Below, piece by piece: positions 27,834 through 36,297 of a stretch of 64,000 bases of DNA. Origin of the DNA: an uncultured Bizionia sp. (GTDB lineage: Bacteria; Bacteroidota; Bacteroidia; Flavobacteriales; Flavobacteriaceae); contig CANMCF010000022.1 of the NCBI GenBank assembly GCA_947496215.1, positions 1 to 64,000 on the forward strand. Direction: 5' to 3'. A program made the translations under genes and the position numbers. The notes beneath the pieces were generated by a model. The model saw only the letters and a list, made by a program, of their open reading frames with translations. It was not told where the DNA came from and ran no database searches. Positions within the stretch are counted from its first letter, which is position 1, and the number at the start of each line of letters is the position of its first letter.

Positions 27834-29125
27834 CACTAGCATTGTTACTGGTATTAATAATTACAAGTAGTTGTAAAAAAGACCCTGAGCCTGAAAAAAT
27901 CATAGAAACAGTTTCTGTTGTGGAGCCAGAAGAAATCTACGAATTTGGCTTCAATCTCAATGAGTTCATAGTAAAAAGAGACACCATAAAGTCGGGAGAT
28001 AGCTTTGGGGCGATATTGGAACGCAATCAAATAGACTACTCCCAGATTTATAAGATAGCAGAACGAACCAAGGATAGTTTTGACATAAGAAGGCTACAAG
28101 TAGGAAAGCCATATACCTTGTTGTGTTCAACAGATTCCTTGCAAAGGCCAAAGTGTTTTATCTATCAACCAAATAAAGAAGACTACGTTGTCATAAACTT
28201 TCAAGATTCCATTCATGCATATACAAGCTCCAAGCCAATAAAGTATGTCGAAAAAGAAGTCTCTGGAATTATTAGGACGAGTATTTCCGAAGCATTGGAC
28301 GAACAAGGAAGAAGCTTTAACATAGCATTGAAGATGTCCGACATCTATGCTTGGACGATAGACTTTACCAGACTTCAAAAAAACGATAAATTCAAAGTAA
28401 TATATACCGAAAAATATATTGACGATACGATATATGCAGGTGTGGACAACATCAAGGCGGCATATTTTGAACACAACAAGGAACCTCTGTATGCTTTTGA
28501 GTTTCAGACGGATTCTATAACAGGGATAACTGACTATTTTAGTGAAGATGCAAAAAATCTACGTCGAGCCTTTTTGAAGGCACCGGTGAGCTTCAGTCGT
28601 ATTTCATCACGTTACAATTTAAAGAGACGCATAGCCTTGTATGGCAATAGGGTAAGGCCTCATAAAGGAACAGATTTCGCAGCAAAGAGAGGTACGCCGA
28701 TCATGGCTACAGCAAATGGAACGGTAATAGAATCGGCCAAGCGAGGAGGAAATGGAAATTATGTGAAGATAAGACATAATGCGACTTACACGACACAGTA
28801 TTTGCATATGCGAAAGCGTAAAGCAAAAGTTGGAGACTTCGTAAAGCAAGGTGATGTTATCGGTTGGGTTGGAATGACTGGAAATACTTCGGGACCACAT
28901 GTGTGTTACCGTTTTTGGAAAAATGGAAGACAAGTAGACCCATTCAAGCAAAAGTTGCCAGAAGCAGAACCTATTTCAGATAGCTTGAAAGCAAAGTATT
29001 TGGATTTCATAAAACCTTTGAAGTTACAATTGGATACTATCGAATTGAAAGAAGAAGTGGAAGAGTCTCAAGATGAAGATCTGAAAATAGAATTAAAAGA
29101 AGAACAATTAATTACTTCTAATTAA
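27791..29125 (+). CDS. M23 (LytM) metallopeptidase lipoprotein with altered HxH motif
   Basis: I choose the ATG at 27791 (444 residues) because it begins a good lipoprotein signal (ERRRINKLGERCITLALLLVLIITSSC). The start at 27737 would put the tryptophan-dioxygenase coding sequence in front. An N-terminal OapA/LysM-like region (KRDTIKSGDSFGAILERNQI) precedes the LytM domain: HKGTD (His291, Asp295), YLHM (His339) and GPHVC (370-372). The canonical final motif is HxH; here the second His, a zinc ligand, is Cys372. It probably cleaves or binds peptidoglycan in the periplasm. The stop TAATG-overlaps pgi. Confidence 0.9.
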   Translation: MERRRINKLGERCITLALLLVLIITSSCKKDPEPEKIIETVSVVEPEEIYEFGFNLNEFIVKRDTIKSGDSFGAILERNQIDYSQIYKIAERTKDSFDIRRLQVGKPYTLLCSTDSLQRPKCFIYQPNKEDYVVINFQDSIHAYTSSKPIKYVEKEVSGIIRTSISEALDEQGRSFNIALKMSDIYAWTIDFTRLQKNDKFKVIYTEKYIDDTIYAGVDNIKAAYFEHNKEPLYAFEFQTDSITGITDYFSEDAKNLRRAFLKAPVSFSRISSRYNLKRRIALYGNRVRPHKGTDFAAKRGTPIMATANGTVIESAKRGGNGNYVKIRHNATYTTQYLHMRKRKAKVGDFVKQGDVIGWVGMTGNTSGPHVCYRFWKNGRQVDPFKQKLPEAEPISDSLKAKYLDFIKPLKLQLDTIELKEEVEESQDEDLKIELKEEQLITSN

Positions 29126-30768
29126 TGAGTTTACCCAATATCAATCCTACTACAACGAAATCTTGGAAAGCATTGCAATCCCATTTTGAATCGATAAAAG
29201 ATTTGAAAATGAAAGATATGTTTGCTCAAGATCCAAATAGGGCAAATGCTTTCACGATCAAATGGGAGGATTTCTATGTTGACTTTTCCAAAAATAGGAT
29301 AACAGAAGAAACCTTTGAATTGCTATTGGATTTGGCAGAGGATGTCAAGTTGAAAGAAGCCATTAATAGTTACTATGCAGGCGAAACCATAAATCAAACA
29401 GAGAATAGGGCTGTCTTACATACGGCATTGCGCTCAAAAGAGACCGATAAGGTCTTTGTGGATGGTAAGAATGTAATACCGGAAATCTATGAGGTAAAAG
29501 CCAAAATTAAGGCTTTCACGAACCAAGTCGTAAATGGAGTAAGAAAAGGGTATACGGGAAAACCTTTTACCGATGTTGTTAACATAGGTATTGGAGGTTC
29601 GGATTTGGGGCCAGCCATGGTGGTGGATTCCCTTCAGTATTATAAAAATCATCTAACGACTCATTTTGTAAGTAACGTAGATGGAGATCACGTTAATGAG
29701 ATTATAGGAAGACTAGATCCGGAAACAACATTATTCGTCATTGTTTCCAAGACTTTCACAACCATAGAAACGCTATCCAATGCCAATACCATACGATCTT
29801 GGTTTTTGGAAAGTGCAACTAAGGAAGATATAGCAAAGCATTTCGTGGCAGTATCTACAAATGTTGAAAAAGTAAAGGGGTTCGGTATAGATGAAGCCAA
29901 TGTTTTTCCAATGTGGAATTGGGTTGGAGGGCGATTTTCATTGTGGAGTGCCGTAGGGTTGACCATTAGCTTGGGTATGGGCTATTCAAACTTTGAAGAG
30001 CTTTTGAATGGTGCCAACAAGATGGATGAACACTTTAAGCACGAACCTTTGGAGAAAAACATTCCAGTGGTTTTGGCATTGATGGGCATTTGGTACAACA
30101 ACTTCTTCAAATCGGAAAGTGAAGCCGTCATAGCATACTCGCAATACTTGAATCAATTTGCAACCTATCTTCAACAAGGTTCAATGGAGAGCAATGGGAA
30201 AAGTGTAGATAGAAATGGAGATGCCGTAAACTATGAAACGGGAACTCTCATTTGGGGAGAGCCAGGAACCAATGCGCAACACGCTTTTTTTCAATTGATT
30301 CATCAAGGAACAAAGTTGATACCAGCAGATTTCATAGGATTTGCAACGAGTTTGTATGGGAATCAAGATCATCATGATAAATTGATTTCCAATTATCTGG
30401 CTCAAACGGAAGCCTTGTTAAATGGAAAGACGCAAGCTGAAGTATATGATGAGCTAAAGCAAGAAAACCTTTCTGAAAAAGAGATTCTAGCCCTTTTGCC
30501 TTTCAAAACATTTGCAGGCAACAAACCAACAAACTCCATATTTATTAATAAATTGACACCAGAAAGCCTTGGAAAGCTAATCGCTATGTATGAACATAAG
30601 ATATTCGTACAAGGCATTGTTTGGAACATTTTCAGCTATGACCAATTCGGAGTCGAATTGGGAAAGCAATTGGCAACTACAATTTTGGGAGAATTAGAGA
30701 TTAACACAATTGTGAATCATGACCCTTCTACTCAAAATCTTTTGGAATTCTACAAGCAATTAAGATAA
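29125..30768 (+). CDS. pgi: Glucose-6-phosphate isomerase
   Basis: A 547-residue cytosolic enzyme interconverting glucose-6-phosphate and fructose-6-phosphate. Signatures include IGIGGSDLGPAMV (phosphate loop), SKTFTTIET, GRFSLWSAVGL and GNQDHHDKLISNYLAQTEALLNGK near the catalytic His and Glu, with the C-terminal VWNIFSYDQFGVELGK. It matches the length of the long E. coli/eukaryote-type enzyme. Its ATG overlaps the preceding TAA. Sharing a transcript with a peptidoglycan hydrolase is an unusual context; no terminator is obvious in the 170-nt spacer that follows. Confidence 0.97.
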   Translation: MSLPNINPTTTKSWKALQSHFESIKDLKMKDMFAQDPNRANAFTIKWEDFYVDFSKNRITEETFELLLDLAEDVKLKEAINSYYAGETINQTENRAVLHTALRSKETDKVFVDGKNVIPEIYEVKAKIKAFTNQVVNGVRKGYTGKPFTDVVNIGIGGSDLGPAMVVDSLQYYKNHLTTHFVSNVDGDHVNEIIGRLDPETTLFVIVSKTFTTIETLSNANTIRSWFLESATKEDIAKHFVAVSTNVEKVKGFGIDEANVFPMWNWVGGRFSLWSAVGLTISLGMGYSNFEELLNGANKMDEHFKHEPLEKNIPVVLALMGIWYNNFFKSESEAVIAYSQYLNQFATYLQQGSMESNGKSVDRNGDAVNYETGTLIWGEPGTNAQHAFFQLIHQGTKLIPADFIGFATSLYGNQDHHDKLISNYLAQTEALLNGKTQAEVYDELKQENLSEKEILALLPFKTFAGNKPTNSIFINKLTPESLGKLIAMYEHKIFVQGIVWNIFSYDQFGVELGKQLATTILGELEINTIVNHDPSTQNLLEFYKQLR

Positions 30769-30878
30769 TTGTTGTTAAAAACTTGTTTATAGTTTTGGTT
30801 TTTTAAATCATTGTAAAACAGCTATTTGTGGTATATTAAAGCATCGCAAAATTTGTTAACCTTTAGTTAATGCTAAAC

Positions 30879-30899
30879 ATACGTTTATACGTATTTTTG
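30879..30899 (+). promoter_or_regulatory. TonB receptor promoter: palindrome overlapping the -7 box
   Basis: TATTTTTG at 30892-30899 matches TAnnTTTG. It overlaps the right arm of the palindrome ATACG-TTTATA-CGTAT at 30879-30894. A regulator bound there would cover the -7 element. The ATG lies 40 nt downstream. Confidence 0.4.
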
Positions 30900-30939
30900 C
30901 ACAAAATTTAAAAAAATTAATCAACTTTAACCAAGCAAA

Positions 30940-33582
30940 ATGAAGAACACATTCAAATTTTTGTTTTTTGCAGCTACAATTATGTTTTCTGCGACTACAA
31001 TGGCTCAAAGTACAGTGACTGGAACTGTTTTGGACCCTGAAACCAATGGGCCTTTACCAGGCGTAAATGTAATTGAAGTAGGGACGTCCAATGGGATGTC
31101 CAGTGATTTTGAAGGAACTTTTTCTTTAACCACAACAACCAATGACGCTACGATAACATTGTCTTACGTAGGGTATCTAACCAAAGAATTTACAATATCT
31201 GGAGACACCGATCTAGGTGAAATCGTACTTGAACCAAGTGAATTTGGTTTGCAGGAAGTAGCAATTATTGCTTCTGTGGCCGTAGATAGAAAAACTCCAG
31301 TTGCCGTGTCTACGATTAGATCGGCTGACATTGAACTGAAATTGGGGACTCAAGAATTTCCGGAAGTCTTGAAATCTACTCCAGGAGTGTATGCCACAAA
31401 AGCAGGAGGAGGTTATGGAGATGGACGTATTAACTTGCGTGGATTCAATTCTGAGAACGTAGCTGTCATGATTAACGGTGTGCCGGTAAACGATATGGAG
31501 AACGGCCGTGTGTTTTGGAGCAATTGGGCTGGATTGGGAGATGTGACGAGTTCTATGCAAGTGCAAAGAGGTCTTGGTGCATCCAAAGTGGCAGTGCCTT
31601 CTGTAGGAGGAACAATCAATATTATTACCAAGACTACAGACATTGAAGCTGGAGGAAGTTTTTATACGACTTTGGCAAATGATGGTTACAAGAAATTTGG
31701 ATTTACTTACTCAACAGGTTTGATGGAGAATGGTTTTGCAGCTACTGTTTCTGCTGCCAAAACAGATGGAGAAGGATATGTAGATGGGACGCAATTTAAT
31801 GCTGTATCCTATTTTGTAAACTTATCCAAAGAATTAAATGAAAATCACAAATTGTCCTTTACTGCCTTTGGAGCAAAACAACGTCACGGACAAAGACAAA
31901 ATAGACAATTGATTTCTACATATAGAGAAAGTGAGAGAGGAAGAAAATTTAATGCTGATTGGGGATATAAAAATGGACAAATAACCCATATAGAAGACAA
32001 CTTTTACCATAAGCCACAAATTTCCTTAAATCATTATTGGTCGGTTAGTGATAGAACAACCATATCTACAGCTGCCTATGCATCATTTGGTTCAGGTGGT
32101 GGAGGTGGTACTATTGGGAGTGACTCTGATGTAACAGGTTTTGTAGCAGATGGTCGATTTAAGTTTTCAAGTGATGACTATAAGATAGGAAATTTAGGCC
32201 CTGTAGATTTAGATAGAATAGTAGACGAAAACATAGCTAATGGAGCTCTTGGATCGTCAGCTGCTCTTAGAGCGTCTCGTAATGATCATAATTGGTATGG
32301 TGTATTGTCTACCTTAAAAACAGATCTGTCTGATAACTTGGTGTTTTTAGGAGGGCTGGACTTTAGGAATTACAAAGGAATTCATTTTAGAGAAATCACG
32401 GATTTACTTGGGGGGCAATTTATCATCAATGATGATAATGAAAATAATGCTTTAGGAGTTGCAAGAGTTGGAGATAAAGTTTCATATTTCAATGATGGAT
32501 TAGTGGGATGGCTTGGAGCTTTTGGACAATTAGAATATTCTAAAGATAAATTGGCCGCTTTTATATCTCTTTCTGCATCCAATACATCTTATAAAAGAAA
32601 AGATTACTTTAATTATCTGGATAGTGATCCATTACAAGAAACAGATCGTTATAATTTCTTTGGATTTGGTATTAAAGGGGGGGCAAATTATAATATAGAT
32701 GAGAACCATAATGTATTTGCTAATATTGGATACTTTGAAAAAGCAGCAAATTTTGATGCGGTATTTGTAAACTTCAACAATGAAGATATCAATGAAAATG
32801 CTGAGAACCAGAAAATATTCAGTGCTGAGCTAGGTTATGGTTATAGGAGTGAAAAATTCTCTGCAAATGTAAATGTTTATAGAACCGCTTGGAATGATAG
32901 AACCTTCACAGATAATTTTGCTGAAGAAGTTGAACCAGATGTGTTTGTCGATTATTTTGCCAACATAACTGGGGTCAATGCATTGCACCAAGGGGTTGAG
33001 GTTGATTTCCTTTATAGGGCTACAGATAAATTGAAATTCACGGGAATGTTATCTTTAGGAGATTGGGAATGGCAAGACAATGTTGAAAACGTTCAAATTT
33101 TTGATGACAACCAAGAAACTGTAGGAGATCCGTATAATTTACATATAAAGGGATTAAAGGTTGCTGATGCAGCTCAAACAACTGCAGCTATAGGATTAAA
33201 TTATGAATTACTTGAAAAAACTAGATTGGCCATAGATTATAATTATTTTGGGGACATATATGCTGATTTTGATCCTAATGACAGATCAGTAATATCAACT
33301 TTGACTGATCCTGAAGCTGCAGCTGAAGAAGTCGCTACCATATTGGAAACTGAAGCAATACAGCCATGGAAAATGCCTGACTATGGAACTTTTGACATAA
33401 GCCTTAGGCATGGATTCAAATTTGGTGATTTTGACGCTTCTCTAACTGCTAGAATGAACAATGTCTTTGATACGGAGTACATTTCCGATGCTAGAGATGG
33501 TTCTGGTAACAATGCAGAGACTGCATTAGTATATTTTGGTTATGGAAGAACATTTAGCGTTGGAGCAAAACTTAAATTTTAA
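30940..33582 (+). CDS. TonB-dependent outer-membrane receptor with carboxypeptidase-like regulatory domain
   Basis: An 880-residue outer-membrane transporter. A signal peptide (residues 1-22, ending TTMAQ) is followed by a carboxypeptidase-regulatory-like domain (TVTGTVLDPETNGPLPGVNVIE ... YVGYLTKEF, ~24-100). The plug domain follows (VLKSTPGVYATKAGGGYGDGRINLRGFNSENVAVMINGVPVNDMENGRVFWSNW). The rest is a 22-strand-type barrel ending VYFGYGRTFSVGAKLKF. The substrate is unknown. No SusD follows; instead a large lipoprotein begins 12 nt downstream, so the two probably work as receptor and surface lipoprotein. Confidence 0.95.
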   Translation: MKNTFKFLFFAATIMFSATTMAQSTVTGTVLDPETNGPLPGVNVIEVGTSNGMSSDFEGTFSLTTTTNDATITLSYVGYLTKEFTISGDTDLGEIVLEPSEFGLQEVAIIASVAVDRKTPVAVSTIRSADIELKLGTQEFPEVLKSTPGVYATKAGGGYGDGRINLRGFNSENVAVMINGVPVNDMENGRVFWSNWAGLGDVTSSMQVQRGLGASKVAVPSVGGTINIITKTTDIEAGGSFYTTLANDGYKKFGFTYSTGLMENGFAATVSAAKTDGEGYVDGTQFNAVSYFVNLSKELNENHKLSFTAFGAKQRHGQRQNRQLISTYRESERGRKFNADWGYKNGQITHIEDNFYHKPQISLNHYWSVSDRTTISTAAYASFGSGGGGGTIGSDSDVTGFVADGRFKFSSDDYKIGNLGPVDLDRIVDENIANGALGSSAALRASRNDHNWYGVLSTLKTDLSDNLVFLGGLDFRNYKGIHFREITDLLGGQFIINDDNENNALGVARVGDKVSYFNDGLVGWLGAFGQLEYSKDKLAAFISLSASNTSYKRKDYFNYLDSDPLQETDRYNFFGFGIKGGANYNIDENHNVFANIGYFEKAANFDAVFVNFNNEDINENAENQKIFSAELGYGYRSEKFSANVNVYRTAWNDRTFTDNFAEEVEPDVFVDYFANITGVNALHQGVEVDFLYRATDKLKFTGMLSLGDWEWQDNVENVQIFDDNQETVGDPYNLHIKGLKVADAAQTTAAIGLNYELLEKTRLAIDYNYFGDIYADFDPNDRSVISTLTDPEAAAEEVATILETEAIQPWKMPDYGTFDISLRHGFKFGDFDASLTARMNNVFDTEYISDARDGSGNNAETALVYFGYGRTFSVGAKLKF

Positions 33583-33594
33583 AAAAATCAGAAA

Positions 33595-35289
33595 ATGAAA
33601 AAAATACTTTATTTATTAATCGTTTTAGGTGTAATCTTTACAGGTTGTAACCCTAATGAAGACATCAATAATGACATTGATGCAGAGGCTAATTCTATAA
33701 TTGGAACAGATGCTTTTACCATGACTACGGAAGATTACACTAATTTGGTAGTTCAAGGAAGTGATGATCCGGTAGATTACTATGAGATGTTTGAAAGCTT
33801 TAACAATCTTGATGACGCTAAAGTTATACTACCACCATTTTTAGCAGAAAGGTACCCGTATTGGGGAGAAGGATCGTCAGTAACGGTCTCTTTCAATATT
33901 TACGATGGAAATCCTGGTGATGATGTAAGTGCATATGCTAATGCCTCAGTTTACCAATTAAGCTTGGCGGATTATCCAACCACTGGAGGCGGGGCATTTT
34001 TTCCAAATGAAGACCCACAAACAACTTTAGAAACGGTATTGTCTAACGAATTTCCAACACCAATGGAAGGAGATGTCGTAAGATTGGAATATAAGCAATT
34101 CGATGCTGAACCAACAGCTGGTTTTGTTATTGTTTATGATGGGTTGTTTCCAGATGTATATTCTAACTTTGAAAATGTAGATGAATCTGGAGCCCAAGGT
34201 TGGTCTGAAGGATCTTCTTATGCAAATGCATCAGGATTTGCAAGTGGGTCTGCTAATGCTAACGAGGATTGGTTAATCTCACCTTCAATAGATTTATCAG
34301 GTCAAAGTGACGTATTATTTCAAATCAATCAAAGAATAAGCTTTTTGGGAGGAGCTACTTTATCAGATCACATTAACATTTTAGTGTCTACAAATTATAC
34401 TGGTGACCCAGCAACTACAACTTGGGATACAATTACTTTAACAACGGTTCCTGATGGAACAAATTCAGATTTTATATTGTCTGAAGATTATGATTTTTCA
34501 TCTTACGATGGCCAAACAGTTAATATAGCATTCAAATATGAATCAACAGATAGTGTAGCCCCGCTTTGGAGGATTGATTTTTTTCAACTTAAAACAGCTG
34601 GATTTAGTGGTGATTCCACAACGAACTCAAAATACTATAATTTTGTTGATGGCTTATGGGATACTGTTGACAATGTTTATTATTTGACACCTGCAGATTA
34701 TGACTCTATGGGGGAGTCATCTGGACAGCCAGGTCAATTTAATAACTTTAGCGAATCTGTTGCTCCTGCTAACTATTTACCAACATTCTTAAATATTAAA
34801 TATCCATTTGCTCAAGAAGGAGATGAGTTGTTTATGGTCTACAGATTCTATGGAGGTAGTGGAGTCGGTACTGTTATTAGAGGCAATCTATATACAGTAG
34901 AAAATGGTGTTTGGATTCCAAGTATCACATCTCTTCAATTTGGCTATGAAAGTGGAGAATGGGTTCCAGACAATACTATTCGTTATTCTCTCGTAGGTTC
35001 TGATTACGGTGATGTGGCAACGGCTTTGCTAGCAGAATCAGGGTTTGAAGCTGCAGCTGAAAACTTGGATAACTTTGGGAATTTTAATAGAACAGGAGGG
35101 AGTACGAGTTGGAGCGATACTATGATGGTTAGAGCATTGGGGATTGTTTTAAATAATCTGGATCCAAATGCATTAGATGGACAAAAATACATTGTAACTT
35201 TCGATATGTACAATGGATCTTCAGGGACCGAGGATTTTAAAATGATAAAAGAAGCTGGAGAATGGCAGGCAAATCAGCCATTAGACTAG
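33595..35289 (+). CDS. Choice-of-anchor J domain lipoprotein, partner of the TonB receptor
   Basis: A 564-residue lipoprotein (signal KKILYLLIVLGVIFTGC, lipid Cys at 18). The central region YSNFENVDESGAQGWSEGSSYANASGFASGSANANEDWLISPSIDLSGQ, with the later WRIDFFQLK, matches the choice-of-anchor J/cleaved-adhesin jelly-roll domain. Flanking segments (EDYTNLVVQGSDDP near 50 and DNTIRYSLVGSDYGDVATALL near 460) resemble each other and may be repeated beta modules. It likely binds the substrate on the cell surface and hands it to the receptor encoded 12 nt upstream. The ligand is not deducible. Confidence 0.88.
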   Translation: MKKILYLLIVLGVIFTGCNPNEDINNDIDAEANSIIGTDAFTMTTEDYTNLVVQGSDDPVDYYEMFESFNNLDDAKVILPPFLAERYPYWGEGSSVTVSFNIYDGNPGDDVSAYANASVYQLSLADYPTTGGGAFFPNEDPQTTLETVLSNEFPTPMEGDVVRLEYKQFDAEPTAGFVIVYDGLFPDVYSNFENVDESGAQGWSEGSSYANASGFASGSANANEDWLISPSIDLSGQSDVLFQINQRISFLGGATLSDHINILVSTNYTGDPATTTWDTITLTTVPDGTNSDFILSEDYDFSSYDGQTVNIAFKYESTDSVAPLWRIDFFQLKTAGFSGDSTTNSKYYNFVDGLWDTVDNVYYLTPADYDSMGESSGQPGQFNNFSESVAPANYLPTFLNIKYPFAQEGDELFMVYRFYGGSGVGTVIRGNLYTVENGVWIPSITSLQFGYESGEWVPDNTIRYSLVGSDYGDVATALLAESGFEAAAENLDNFGNFNRTGGSTSWSDTMMVRALGIVLNNLDPNALDGQKYIVTFDMYNGSSGTEDFKMIKEAGEWQANQPLD

Positions 35290-35318
35290 AATACTATTAT
35301 TGACATAGATTTATATTT

Positions 35319-35353
35319 AAAAACCGCTTCTTTATTTTGAAGCGGTTTTTTTA
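35319..35353 (+). terminator. Terminator of the TonB receptor operon
   Basis: Stem AAAACCGCTTC / GAAGCGGTTTT (11 bp) with loop TTTATTTT and a long T run, 30 nt after the lipoprotein stop. Confidence 0.9.
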
Positions 35354-35367
35354 TGCTTAATAATTAC

Positions 35368-35375
35368 TACATTTG
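35368..35375 (+). promoter_or_regulatory. Putative -7 box upstream of the cytochrome-b-like gene
   Basis: TACATTTG fits TAnnTTTG exactly and lies 30 nt before the ATG, just after the preceding terminator, whose T run could serve as the -33 region. Confidence 0.4.
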
Positions 35376-35405
35376 TTTTTATACTAAACCCATAAAATTT
35401 AAACT

Positions 35406-35840
35406 ATGTACTCAACGGTAAAAATGCTACATTCATACTGGGCATATTTGGTTCTTCTGATGATTGTTATAGCAACATTCAATGCATTGATAAAACACTT
35501 TGGCAAAAAAGAATACGAAGCCAAGGATTTTAGAATAGCCTTGTTTGCTTTGATCGTAACTCATATTCAATTGTTGATAGGACTGGTTCTATACTTTACA
35601 TCTCCAAATGGTTTCAACAATGTAAAGGCCAATGGAATGGGTGGTTTGGACAAAGCTGCAAGATTGCTGGCCGTGGAGCATCCTTTTGTAGGAATATTGG
35701 CTGTTGTCTTCATAACTATAGGATATTCCAAGCATAAGAAGAAATTGACATCGGCAGGAAAGCTTAAGCCTCTTGCTATTTTCTATACCATCGGATTGTT
35801 ATTGATTCTATCTAGAATCCCTTGGAGCAGCTGGTTTTAA
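35406..35840 (+). CDS. Four-helix membrane protein (cytochrome-b-like)
   Basis: A 144-residue integral membrane protein with four predicted helices (about 8-27, 42-65, 88-107, 120-138). Histidines occur within or next to three of them (KMLHSYWAY, IVTHIQLLIG, AVEHPFVGI), compatible with heme binding. Flavobacterial homologues are commonly named cytochrome B on that basis, without biochemical proof that I know of. Monocistronic: own promoter box and followed by a long hairpin 111 nt downstream. Confidence 0.75.
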   Translation: MYSTVKMLHSYWAYLVLLMIVIATFNALIKHFGKKEYEAKDFRIALFALIVTHIQLLIGLVLYFTSPNGFNNVKANGMGGLDKAARLLAVEHPFVGILAVVFITIGYSKHKKKLTSAGKLKPLAIFYTIGLLLILSRIPWSSWF

Positions 35841-36297
35841 TCCTAATAGTTTCTCGACGCATACTTGCCTAGTTTGTTAATGGGGGAGTTTGAAGAATTT
35901 GTTTTTTCAAGTTATAGATACATTCTCCATTTTAAAGTATCTTGGGCTTCTATGGTATAATATCAAAAGAAAAAGCGACCACACGGTCGCTTTTTCTTTT
36001 GATATTATACCATGCTGCTTATCCGTTGTTCTGTGTCTACATTAGTTACAGTTGTTACCATTCAGTACAATAGCTGTCAAATAATGTTGAAGTTTCTACT
36101 CTTCAAGATGTCTCGCATCTTCTTTTTGTTTTATCAACTCAAACAAACCATTCATTCGTTGAATCACATCATATGTTAATTAGTAGCCCAGGAGGAGCAT
36201 TTTTTATTCTACTTTTAGATAAGTGTTGCATTAGAATAGAATTCTAGATATGCTTCTAAGCAGCAAGATTTATTAACCATTAACAAAATTTAAAATA
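35841..36297. other. 457-nt spacer with a long hairpin and a possible gene remnant
   Basis: The spacer holds the 62-nt hairpin listed separately (35952-36013). On the minus strand at 36096-36179 there is a 28-codon open stretch, closed by stops on both sides, reading ...YDVIQRMNGLFELIKQKEDARHLEE. Its helix-like composition suggests the end of a decayed gene, but it has no proper start. The rest, up to the ATG at 36298, shows no gene, RNA or repeat that I can support. Confidence 0.5.
35952..36013. repeat. 29-bp perfect inverted repeat (long hairpin, possible bidirectional terminator)
   Basis: The left arm 35952-35980 (ATGGTATAATATCAAAAG...GCGACC) is the exact reverse complement of the right arm 35985-36013, with a 4-nt loop ACAC. 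The inner part GCGACC-ACAC-GGTCGC followed by TTTTTCTTTT works as an intrinsic terminator in both directions. The outer 13 bp (GGTATAATATC) are not needed for that and make the stem unusually long. Confidence 0.9.

Noticed and set aside
23168-29125. Aromatic catabolism cluster as a horizontally acquired island
   Set aside because: No flanking repeats, integrase or tRNA, and base and codon use look the same as in neighbouring housekeeping genes.
30769-30939. Possible riboswitch before the TonB receptor
   Set aside because: No cobalamin-box or other known aptamer features could be seen; only a promoter-like box and a short palindrome.
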